DNA from: DASWIV01 sp036397475 | Lineage (GTDB): Bacteria; JAJVIF01; JAPKYR01 | NCBI GenBank assembly: GCA_036397475.1 | Contig: DASWIV010000361.1 | Coordinates: forward strand, 1-8,534 | DNA: 8,534 bases | Direction of reading: 5' to 3' | Shown: one piece after another, positions 1-7,600 of the stretch | Numbering within the stretch: the stretch's first letter is position 1 | Layout: every line of letters begins with the position of its first letter | Made by a program: the position numbers and the translations under genes | The notes under the pieces: generated by a model | Told to the model about the DNA's origin: nothing | Databases searched by the model: none | What the model saw: only the letters and a program-made list of their open reading frames with translations

Positions 1-440
1 TGAAAGACAAAGCCGGAGTCGCGTCGCTTGGCGTTTTCGACACGGCGGTAGCCGGTGGAGGTCCGGGACCGATCGGTCCGGGACAATCTTACCAGGTCCA
101 GTTCACTGCGGAGCAGGGACAGCGATTGATATTCGCGACAATGCTTGTGCAGTCGAATGACCTGTTCTACGGCACGGACGATTCCGGAATTGCCCTGTTC
201 GAGGGAAGTGTGCCTGTAACGGGCAACATTACTTCTTCCTTGCGCCTGTGGGACTGCGGCACGGAAGTCAACGAGGAGCCGGGATATGGCATGAACCAGG
301 CACCACGGCAATCAGGTCCGGACACTGGAACTGATGAGAACGGCACTGTCCAGTTGATCAACAATGTCAACGACGGGTACACGTGGCCAGGTCCATCCAC
401 CCAGCTCGAGGTGACACTTCAGCTAGTCGCCTCATCGTAA
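1..440 (+). CDS. Spondin-domain secreted protein, C-terminal part (5' end outside window)
   Basis: The reading frame is open from position 3 and ends at TAA 438-440, giving 145 residues without a start codon; the signal peptide and first part of the domain lie outside the window. The sequence follows the bacterial spondin-domain pattern: a Gly/Pro-rich turn (GPGPIGPGQSY), then FATMLVQSNDLFYG, then GIALFEGS, then LWDCGTEVNEEPG, NQAPRQSGPDTG and TDENGTVQ, and a final beta strand near the C-terminus. The family fold is a C2-like beta sandwich known from the N-terminal domain of F-spondin; in bacteria such proteins are usually small exported proteins of about 200-250 residues with no defined enzymatic role. 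The domain ends the protein, so this is probably a single-domain protein. It is followed by a strong terminator and is not co-transcribed with the lipoprotein gene downstream. Family assignment is from recognised motifs; function is unknown. Confidence 0.8.
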   Translation, partial: KDKAGVASLGVFDTAVAGGGPGPIGPGQSYQVQFTAEQGQRLIFATMLVQSNDLFYGTDDSGIALFEGSVPVTGNITSSLRLWDCGTEVNEEPGYGMNQAPRQSGPDTGTDENGTVQLINNVNDGYTWPGPSTQLEVTLQLVASS

Positions 441-463
441 AGAATTTTTTAATAAAGATGTTT

Positions 464-492
464 AACCCACAGGAATATCCTGTGGGTTTTTT
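464..492 (+). terminator. Rho-independent terminator of the spondin-domain gene
   Basis: A perfect 11-bp stem (AACCCACAGGA at 464-474 pairing with TCCTGTGGGTT at 478-488) closes a 3-base loop, and T residues run to 492. It begins 23 bases after the stop codon at 440. This is a textbook intrinsic terminator for the upstream gene. The 3' arm core TCCTGTGGG recurs at 498-506. Confidence 0.9.
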
Positions 493-558
493 GTCGTCCT
501 GTGGGAGATTTCGTTATGCAATTTCGGCGGTTTTTAAATATGCAAAAATATTAAATTA

Positions 559-594
559 TTACCCTGTAAACACCTGCGTGGTATAATTTTCTGC
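559..594 (+). promoter_or_regulatory. Extended -10 promoter for the SBBP lipoprotein gene
   Basis: A consensus TATAAT at 582-587 is preceded by TG at 579-580, giving the extended -10 form TGGTATAAT. The best -35 at 17-bp spacing is TTACCC (559-564), only 3 of 6 matches, which fits an extended -10 promoter that does not need a good -35. The start of transcription is expected near 594, giving a leader of about 36 bases before the ATG at 630. The upstream flank 530-562 is AT-rich and could act as an UP element. This is a sequence inference without transcript data. Confidence 0.7.
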
Positions 595-599
595 AGGTG
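571..599 (+). promoter_or_regulatory. Inverted repeat around the -10 box, possible operator
   Basis: CACCTGC (571-577) and GCAGGTG (593-599) are perfect inverse complements separated by 15 bases that contain the -10 box. The arm centres are 22 bp apart, about two helical turns, so a dimeric regulator could contact both from one face. The arms occupy the -35/-10 spacer and the expected transcription start, positions at which binding would block RNA polymerase. A 7-bp match may be chance, so the operator role is inferred. Confidence 0.4.
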
Positions 600-629
600 G
601 ATGGGAAGGCTTAATTCAGGAGGAATCCG

Positions 630-3131
630 ATGGAAATCCATAGGTGCACGGTCTTATTTCTGTTAATTGTTCTTATTTCCGGTTGCTCAGGAGGAAAATC
701 TCTGATTGCCCCTGATCCGTTAACCGGAGATAATATCGCAACCCGCATATCATCGACTAACAGGTTCGTCTGGGGGTACTGGGATGTCCTGGTTGATCCT
801 GAAGACGGGAGTGCCCAGGTAGTGCCGAGAAGGGATGTCGCGTCGCATTTCAATGTGGTCAAGCTCCTTGAAGTGTCACCATGCTCGGCATGCCTGATTG
901 TCTCTGACCTGACCTGGCTTTCGAACAATGTCCTGAAGTGCAACCTGCAGATAAATCACCCGTTTCCCGGGCTTGTAAAATTCACGGGATTCGATGTTCG
1001 CGGGATTTTCATTTCGGACGGCGACACATGGTTTCCTGAATCGGACAGGCTGGTTTCGCTCGATGGGTCCAATCCGATGCTGCTCGAACCCGACGGGTAC
1101 ACGTCGCTGTTCAATCCGTTCGAATTCGATCCGGCTAACGCCCCGTTTCCGATTCTCGGTTACATCAAGGGCAAATACTCCTATGGAGAATATTTGACCG
1201 CGACACTCAATCCTTATATCGCTTATGGGAAAAGCAATCCACGCAGGATATTTGCAGCCGGTTCGGGGGAAATCAAGTCGGTCAAAATCAAATACAAGTC
1301 GGTGCCTTTTGAATTCGGCTACGCTGTCGACGCGTCGTGGGCCTTTGCTGGAGATGTGACCGATCCAGAAACGGATTTTCCCCCGGACGCAAACTCGATC
1401 GAACCTTACCGGATCGAGATGGAATTGTCGGGAGTTCTCGATGAAATGGCAGGTGATACAACCGGGATTTATGTTGATATTTACGATTACCAGGGCATCG
1501 ACACGATCGGCAAGGTGACGGTCGAAAGCCCTCAGTTATTCATCGGTGAAATTCCTTTATCCTACGCCTCACAGTCCGGCGACGATTCGTGGAAATTTTC
1601 AGGGATCATAACGAACCAGTTCGGGGCGCCAGACGGACATTATCCGCTGCTAGTAAAGGCCGAGTCGCTGGATATCGACCCGAACCTGGGGGAGCTTCCG
1701 GCATACGACATTCAGGATATAACTGTCGGATCGACCGTCATCGATGACAGCCTTTACTGGGCTGTACGCGCGGGTGGGGTCGATGCCGATGGAGCAAGGG
1801 ATATCGCTGTTCTGCCCGATGACTCAATAGTTTCGACGGGATTTTTCCACGGCACGGCTAATTTTGGAGAGGGCGACGAAAACGAAACGTGGCTTCAATC
1901 GGCAGGTTCCGATGATGTTTATATAGCCCTGCACGATCCGGACGGCAAACTGAGATGGGCATTGAGAGGCGGCGGGGTTGCATCGGATTATGGGTTGGGG
2001 GTTGAATCGTTCGACAATGACAATATCATCGTCACCGGATATTTCCAGGAAACCGCGACATTCATCGATAAATCAGGCAAGGCTGTCCAGCTGACATCGA
2101 ATGGGGATCTTGATGTTTTCCTGGTGAAGTATGACGTCATCGGAAACATCCTGTGGGCCAACTCGTTCGGAAGTACGACAAATGACCGCGGACGATCTCT
2201 TCTGACATTTTCAGATGGCTCGTTCATTATCGGCGGTAATTTCACCGGCACCGTAACCTGGGGAAATGGCGAGCCAAATGAAACGACTTATACATCGTAC
2301 GGCAACTGGGATGTCTATCTCATTAAATATAATTCAGATGGGACTGTAAGGTGGGCGAAAAGAGCTGGAGGTCCTTACGCGGTCCACTGGCCAACATCGA
2401 CAAAATTACCCGATGATTCAATTGTCATAAGCGGAAGGTTCAAGGACACCGTTACATTCGGTGAAGGCGAGCAGAAAGAGACGGTCCTCGAATCTTACGG
2501 CGGATACGATATATTCCTCGCGAAATTCAATCCCGATGGCTCACTCGTTTGGGCGCAGCATGCAGGCGGACCGGGAAATGATTACGGACGTGAGATAGCG
2601 GCGTTGTCGGATGATTCAGTCGCGTTCACGGGTTACTTTTCAGGCACGGCAGTTTTTGGAAAAGAACAGCCTGGCGAAGCTCTTATTGAATCTGCGGGGA
2701 ATCTCGATGTATTTGTCGCTCGTTATGTATCGGATGGATCATTCCTGTGGGTAAAACGCGCGGGAGGGATTGAAGAGGATATGGGACGTGGAATTTCGGT
2801 GCTTTCCGATGATTCAATTATTGTGGCAGGCGGATTCAGACATGTGTCGGTGTTTGGCGAAGGCGATCCGGGAGAGTTGACCATAGCGTCGTATGGTGAG
2901 GAGGATGTATTTTTCGCACGGTACGATCCGGATGGAGCATTCATAAATCTGAGGAGGGCAGGTGCCGGGTCGAGCGATGGAGGCCTGGATATATATAAAC
3001 TGTCTGATGATTCTATAGTGATGACAGGGATATTTTCCGGGGAATCGGTTTTCGGGTTATATGAAGGCAATGAGACAACCCTTGTGTCCGATGGCGGTAC
3101 GGATATTTTCGTGATGCGAATAGCTCCATAG
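630..3131 (+). CDS. Lipoprotein with uncharacterised N-terminal region and seven-bladed SBBP propeller
   Basis: An outer-surface or periplasmic lipoprotein of 833 residues. The start is fixed by AGGAGG at 618-623, six bases before the ATG. Residues 1-19 form a lipoprotein signal with lipobox ISGC, so Cys19 should be lipidated; position +2 is Ser, compatible with outer-membrane sorting in a diderm. Residues about 45-200 form a region I do not recognise from a named family, with a RFVWGYWDV start, NHPFPG, FTGFDVRGIF, an EPDGYTSLFNPFEF motif and GYIKGKYSYGEY. Residues about 205-370 look like beta-sandwich material, with alternating strands and few helices. Residues 377-833 are seven SBBP-type blades of the pattern W-A-x-R-A-G-G ... 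D-D-S-I-V-x-T-G-x-F ... F-G-E-G ... S-x-G-x-x-D-V-F, which make a complete propeller. No catalytic motif is visible; a binding or scaffold role at the cell surface is inferred. It is monocistronic, facing the convergent mtnA operon. Fold confidence is high, function unknown. Confidence 0.88.
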   Translation: MEIHRCTVLFLLIVLISGCSGGKSLIAPDPLTGDNIATRISSTNRFVWGYWDVLVDPEDGSAQVVPRRDVASHFNVVKLLEVSPCSACLIVSDLTWLSNNVLKCNLQINHPFPGLVKFTGFDVRGIFISDGDTWFPESDRLVSLDGSNPMLLEPDGYTSLFNPFEFDPANAPFPILGYIKGKYSYGEYLTATLNPYIAYGKSNPRRIFAAGSGEIKSVKIKYKSVPFEFGYAVDASWAFAGDVTDPETDFPPDANSIEPYRIEMELSGVLDEMAGDTTGIYVDIYDYQGIDTIGKVTVESPQLFIGEIPLSYASQSGDDSWKFSGIITNQFGAPDGHYPLLVKAESLDIDPNLGELPAYDIQDITVGSTVIDDSLYWAVRAGGVDADGARDIAVLPDDSIVSTGFFHGTANFGEGDENETWLQSAGSDDVYIALHDPDGKLRWALRGGGVASDYGLGVESFDNDNIIVTGYFQETATFIDKSGKAVQLTSNGDLDVFLVKYDVIGNILWANSFGSTTNDRGRSLLTFSDGSFIIGGNFTGTVTWGNGEPNETTYTSYGNWDVYLIKYNSDGTVRWAKRAGGPYAVHWPTSTKLPDDSIVISGRFKDTVTFGEGEQKETVLESYGGYDIFLAKFNPDGSLVWAQHAGGPGNDYGREIAALSDDSVAFTGYFSGTAVFGKEQPGEALIESAGNLDVFVARYVSDGSFLWVKRAGGIEEDMGRGISVLSDDSIIVAGGFRHVSVFGEGDPGELTIASYGEEDVFFARYDPDGAFINLRRAGAGSSDGGLDIYKLSDDSIVMTGIFSGESVFGLYEGNETTLVSDGGTDIFVMRIAP
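1758..3128 (+). repeat. Seven tandem SBBP propeller repeats (198-bp units, diverged)
   Basis: The repeat units begin at 1758, 1956, 2154, 2352, 2550, 2748 and 2946. The first six are exactly 198 bp (66 residues) with no internal insertion or deletion; the seventh is 61 residues and ends the protein. Units 1-6 open with a Trp codon, unit 7 with Asn. The DDS motif at unit positions 21-23 is kept in units 1, 4, 5, 6 and 7 and altered in units 2 and 3, and its DNA (GATGATTC or nearly so) is also similar. Unit 4 lacks the usual D-x-G after the opening strand. The residues just before unit 1 (IDDSLY, 371-376) look like the missing last strand of unit 7, the usual way such propellers close. Confidence 0.88.
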
Positions 3132-3211
3132 GGATTCCGGACATGACCAAACTGGCAACCCGGCCGACTTCAAACCGGTTCCCGAAAAAGGAAAGAACCA
3201 GAATTTGGGTT

Positions 3212-4255
3212 TTACCCGAGGAGTTTTTTGAGATTCTCTCCGTACGGCGGGTACGCTACGCCTTTATCCGTGATGATCGCATTAATGTATTTGCTGGGGG
3301 TTACGTCGAATGCCGGGTTCGCAACCGTGATTCCCTCGTACGCTTCCGAGCCGGGAATAATGCCGAGGACCTCATCTATCGACCGCTCCTCAATAGGGAT
3401 CTCTTCACCCGAAGGACAATCAAAATCGATCGTAGAATATGGCGCGGCGACATAAAAGGGAATTCCATGCTCTTTGCATAAAACCGCGACATTATACGTG
3501 CCGATCTTATTTGCTGTATCGCCATTCGCTGCGATCCTGTCTGCCCCGGTTACCGCGGCTTTAATGTCACCTCGTCGCATGAAATGTCCGGACATGTTAT
3601 CGGAAATCAATGTGAACGGAACGCCAAGCCTGTGAAGTTCCCACGCCGTCAATCGCGCTCCCTGAAGGCGTGGACGGGTTTCATCGACAAAAACCCTAAT
3701 ATTTCTGCCCGTGTCATGCGCTGCTCTCAATACTCCTACAGCGGTTCCATAGCCTGCTGTCGCCAGCGCTCCGGCATTGCAGTGAGTGAGTACTCCTGAA
3801 TTTTCGGGAAGTAACTCGGCACCGAACGCTCCGATCGCCATGCACATGTTGATGTCTTCCCTGCGGATGGCTTCGGCTTCGTCGACGATCTTCGCTATCA
3901 GTTCTTTTCGGGGAACCTCTTTATTCGCCTCGATAAATTTCGACATCCGCTCAAGCGCCCAGAAAAGATTGACCGCAGTCGGGCGTGTAGCCGCAAGACG
4001 TTCCCTGGCTTTATTCATTGCGGAGAAAAACTGATCGTCCGGAAGGTCCCTGTACTCATTTGCAGCGAGCGCGAGACCGTAAGCGGCTGAGACACCGATA
4101 GCAGGTGCGCCGCGTACGACCATTATCTCGATCCACTTCGCGACTTCATCATGCGATTCAGTTTCCAGCTCTTTATACTCACCGGGCAGGATGGTCTGGT
4201 CGATCATCACGACCTTGCCATCAGTCCATCGTACCGGATATATTTCTTCAGCCAT
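3212..4255 (-). CDS. mtnA: S-methyl-5-thioribose-1-phosphate isomerase
   Basis: A cytoplasmic enzyme of methionine salvage that converts the aldose 5-methylthioribose 1-phosphate into the ketose 5-methylthioribulose 1-phosphate. It belongs to the aIF-2B/MtnA family, and 347 residues is the normal bacterial length. Visible hallmarks are VRGAPAIG (residues 47-54), the substrate-loop THCNAGALATAGYGTA containing the catalytic Cys159, the DETRPRLQGARLTAWEL block (191-207), and TGADRIAANGD containing the catalytic Asp239, with the C-terminal NPAFDVTP and ITDKGV motifs of the family. Cys159 and Asp239 correspond to Cys160 and Asp240 of the Bacillus subtilis enzyme. The start has GGAG (4263-4266, minus strand) seven bases upstream. 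It is the last gene of a three-gene operon, 25 bases after the VOC gene. No mtnP, mtnK, mtnB or mtnD lies in the window. A related 5-deoxyribose-1-phosphate isomerase activity (DHAP shunt) is an alternative that sequence alone cannot exclude. Confidence 0.95.
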   Translation of the reverse strand: MAEEIYPVRWTDGKVVMIDQTILPGEYKELETESHDEVAKWIEIMVVRGAPAIGVSAAYGLALAANEYRDLPDDQFFSAMNKARERLAATRPTAVNLFWALERMSKFIEANKEVPRKELIAKIVDEAEAIRREDINMCMAIGAFGAELLPENSGVLTHCNAGALATAGYGTAVGVLRAAHDTGRNIRVFVDETRPRLQGARLTAWELHRLGVPFTLISDNMSGHFMRRGDIKAAVTGADRIAANGDTANKIGTYNVAVLCKEHGIPFYVAAPYSTIDFDCPSGEEIPIEERSIDEVLGIIPGSEAYEGITVANPAFDVTPSKYINAIITDKGVAYPPYGENLKKLLG

Positions 4256-4280
4256 AGTTATTCTCCGTGTCAGTCAAATT

Positions 4281-4676
4281 CTATTCGTCGAGTCCCCAGA
4301 TTAACGGGGATGAAATTTCCAGCGAGTTACCGGCGGGATCCCGAAAGTAAATCGAGCGTCCGGCTCCAAACTTCACATCCGCTTCGATCTCTACTCCGTT
4401 TTTGTTGAGATGCTCTATCCATTGTTCCAGCTCATCGGATGGAACGTCGAACGCGACATGGCCGGGTCCGGTGGCTCCGTGGGATGGCACGTCGCCTTCC
4501 CCGGACGTCTCCTCCGGATTGAATATCAGGAACATGCGGTTTCCGCAAACCATGAACACATGGCGGTTTCCTGCGCGGGAATAAAATTCCATACCAAGGA
4601 CTTCGGAATAAAAATCCTTCGCAGCGTCGAGATCGTCGACATATATACAGGTTTCAAGTATCCCCCGGAGTTTCAT
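4281..4676 (-). CDS. VOC (glyoxalase/bleomycin-resistance/dioxygenase fold) family protein
   Basis: A 131-residue protein with the paired beta-alpha-beta-beta-beta modules of the vicinal oxygen chelate superfamily. The first module carries YVDDLDAAKDFYSEVLGMEF, the second PGHVAFDV and the terminal YFRDPAGNSLEI. By alignment to the family the metal ligands should be Glu8, His73 and Glu120, so a metal-dependent site looks intact. The reaction is not predictable; the superfamily includes glyoxalase I, epimerases, thiol transferases and dioxygenases. I chose the ATG at 4674-4676, ten bases after the protease stop, because the first strand begins right after it. A TTG at 4712 would add 12 residues and overlap the protease end, but those residues do not look like part of the fold. 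No good Shine-Dalgarno sits at the usual distance; a GGAG is 16 bases upstream, so translation is probably coupled to the protease. It is the middle gene of the operon. Confidence 0.88.
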   Translation of the reverse strand: MKLRGILETCIYVDDLDAAKDFYSEVLGMEFYSRAGNRHVFMVCGNRMFLIFNPEETSGEGDVPSHGATGPGHVAFDVPSDELEQWIEHLNKNGVEIEADVKFGAGRSIYFRDPAGNSLEISSPLIWGLDE

Positions 4677-4686
4677 CGGGTGAATC

Positions 4687-7600
4687 TTAAAGCTCCGACA
4701 GGATATTTTCAATCGCGGCGTTAAGCTGGTCGTCGATACCGTCCTGCATGTGATTCAGGTTCTGAACGACATGAATATCCGGATCGACCCCCATATTTTC
4801 CATGTTACGGCCATTGACGGTGTACCACCCGACTCCGGGAATACGCATGGTGGTCGACCCATCGACAAGCCGCATGTTCCACGTGCCTATGACGTAGCCG
4901 TTTGTCGTTTCGCCGATAACGTCTCCAATGTCGAGTGCTTTGAATCCAGCCGGGAAAATTTCCGCATCGGAATAACTCTGCTCGTTGATCAGGAGATTTG
5001 TCGGTCGATTCCAGTGCTGGTTCGGTTCGCCTAGGCGATTGGCGTCCCTGAGCTGGTTATAGCCGAATACCGGACGCGAAAGAATATCGAGCAGTTCGGC
5101 GTGCGTATTTCCGCCGCCGTTGAACCGGACATCTATTATCAACGCTTCCTTGTCCAGATTTTCGCTGAAGAGCTTACGCGCGAAATCTTCGAGGGGACCA
5201 CCGGACATTCCCCGGATGTGGATGTACCCGACCCTTCCATCAGTTGCGTCCTCCACAATCTGGCGGTTATGGTCGACAAAATCCATGTAACTGAAGTCGC
5301 TGAATGACAACCGGGAAGAATTGCTTCCCCGATATGGAGCCGGGGCAATGATAACGTCACGAGTATTGTTACCATCCTGATTCGATGAAACTGCAAGAAT
5401 AACGGTCCTGTCTGTTTTATCATCGAGGAGTGACCAGTAATTCATCGAAGTCGAGACCGGTATGCCATCGATGGATAACACCCACTCGCCCTCATCGATA
5501 CGCGATTCATCGTAATCGGCAGGACCACGCGGATAAACCCTGGTTACGAGTAACCCCTGCCCATCGGTTGTAGCGTCGAAATCCAGTCCGAGGTATCCGA
5601 CATTCGACGCGATACCTTCATAGCTCGGAGGACCGTAGCTGTTCAGGTGGCTCGCGTCGAGTTCGCCATAAAGCATTTTCATCAGGAGTGCGAAATCTTC
5701 AGGAACTGCGGATTCACGTACAAGTTGGGAGTAAAAATCTACCTGCGCGTCCCAGTCGGTGCCGTGCATATCTGAGTCGTAAAAATGATTAGCGAGAACA
5801 CGTCCGGCTTCGCGGATCATCTGCTCGCGTTCGTCGTTGAGGTCGACAGTAAGGCGTCCATATATCGGGACATCGTAATATTTATAGTCGTTTTTCTTTA
5901 GATAGAAACCGATACGCCGTCCATTCAGGTAAAAGAACCCTTTGGAATCGGGAAGCCATTCGATATCAAGGTCGCCGCCATCGATATTCCTGAGGTACTC
6001 CGCGGAGCCGCCTTCAAATGGAACCTGCCATAATGCTCGCCGTCCAAGGGCATCGGAATCATAAATGAATTTTCCCCCATCCGGCGAGAGGCTCGCGAAC
6101 CATCCTCCGCCACTTGTCGGGGAAACAAGGCGGGCGCGTTCATCGATACGTTCGAAATTTACGACTACCGGTTCATCCCCGACAACTGAAGATTCGCTCT
6201 CGTCGAATTCAAGGACATCGCTGCGTGGAGCCTGTTCGCCGGGAAGGTCTGTTACATAAAGCGATTCGCCCTTGCTCCACCAGCCCCATCCGTTAAGTCC
6301 CCACGATGCATTGCGATTGCTCATGAAATAAATACTCTTTCCGTCGTCCGACCAGTTCATGAATGTATCGGTGTCGTGGTGCAGGGTGATGTTGACAGGC
6401 TCGGTGCCGGTGCCGTCGGGATCGATGCCGACCACCCAGACATCTTCTTCGTACAAATTGTCGCCACCGGTGTATGCGATCCATTTTGAATCAGGTGACC
6501 ATTCGTATTTAGGCGGCCATGGGGACAACTGCAGGAGTCCATTCACTGCGGTCTTCTCTTGTCCGGAATCAAGATTCCTGACTATCAATTTTTTATTTCC
6601 ACGAAAATAAGCGAGGAACGCGCCACTGGGGCAATAATCCGGGGCGTACTCTTCTTCGCCGGTTTCGGTAAGGCGTGTCCATTCGAAATTTCTAAGATTA
6701 ATTTCATAAACCTCATTATTGCCGTCACGATCGGAGATCAGCGCGACACGGTCGCCGTCGGGATGCCACGTGACGTATCTCTCTCTCGACGGGGTGTTCG
6801 TTACCCGTATAGCTTCCCAGTAACGTACATCGCCGACAGGCGCGGAATCTTCCGGGTCATGCAAAGGAGTGATATACAATTCCCCCCGGACAATCAGGGC
6901 AAGCTTGGTGCCGTCCGGACTGAGCTCCATTTCATCGACCTGCCCGGCTATGTCCAGGCGAATCTCCTGCGAATGTTTCGGCTCAGTTCCGACATCGAGA
7001 TCAACCTGACGCGGCTCCTCGCCGGGTTCCATTGTCCAGAGTTGGAAGTTCTGAATGAACGCGATTCGTCCGGTATCAGACATCGACATGAAATACACCG
7101 GACGGTCGGTGAAGAAAGTTAGCTGTTCAGCCGGTCCGCCCGACGATGGAATTCTGTAAATGTTTTCGATACCGTCGCGGTCCGAGACGAAATAAATCTG
7201 TTCGTCATCCGGACTGTAGTCGGCCCACATGTCATTTCCGTTGTATGAATCTTCAACCCATTCAGCGTCGCTGGACTCACGGTTTAAAATGTAAAGGTCG
7301 TTATCGCCCGAGCCGTTGTAGAAGCGTCGTGTCCAGCTTGCCGGTCCGCGTGTGACAACAATGTTTTTTCCGTCATGGGAGTAACTGCCGTCCTGGCTTA
7401 CACCGGTGTGATGGGTAAGCGGCACCGGGAGTCCGCCGTGGATGTCTACCTCGTAGAGATTGTAGGAATAGGCTTCCCTGTACGACGCGAAAAGTATCTT
7501 TTCGCCATCGGGAGAGACGTCAAGGCAGGTATCGTCGAGGCCGTACCACGTATGCCTCTCCGGTATGCCTCCGTTAATCCCGACAGCATAAATGTCGTTG

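Noticed and set aside
383..586. 67-codon plus-strand frame across the terminator and promoter
   Set aside because: It overlaps the end of the spondin-domain gene, runs through the terminator hairpin, lacks a ribosome binding site and is not protein-like.
2723..3070. 115-codon open frame on the minus strand
   Set aside because: Antisense to propeller blades 5-7 of the lipoprotein; its repetitive Ser/Pro content is a mirror of the repeat codons.
3177..3199. GGTTC/GAACC inverted repeat in the convergent gap
   Set aside because: The stem is five base pairs with a large loop and no T-run follows on either strand.
3204..3229. Possible plus-strand terminator for the lipoprotein gene (GGGT-TTT-ACCC followed by a T-run at 3224-3229)
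   Set aside because: Only four Watson-Crick pairs in the core plus wobble pairs, lying over the mtnA stop codon; too weak to call, although no better terminator is visible in the 80-base convergent gap.
6559..7122. 187-codon open frame on the plus strand
   Set aside because: It is antisense to the propeller part of the protease, which has strong domain motifs throughout; the open frame follows from codon bias on the opposite strand, and its translation matches no family I know.
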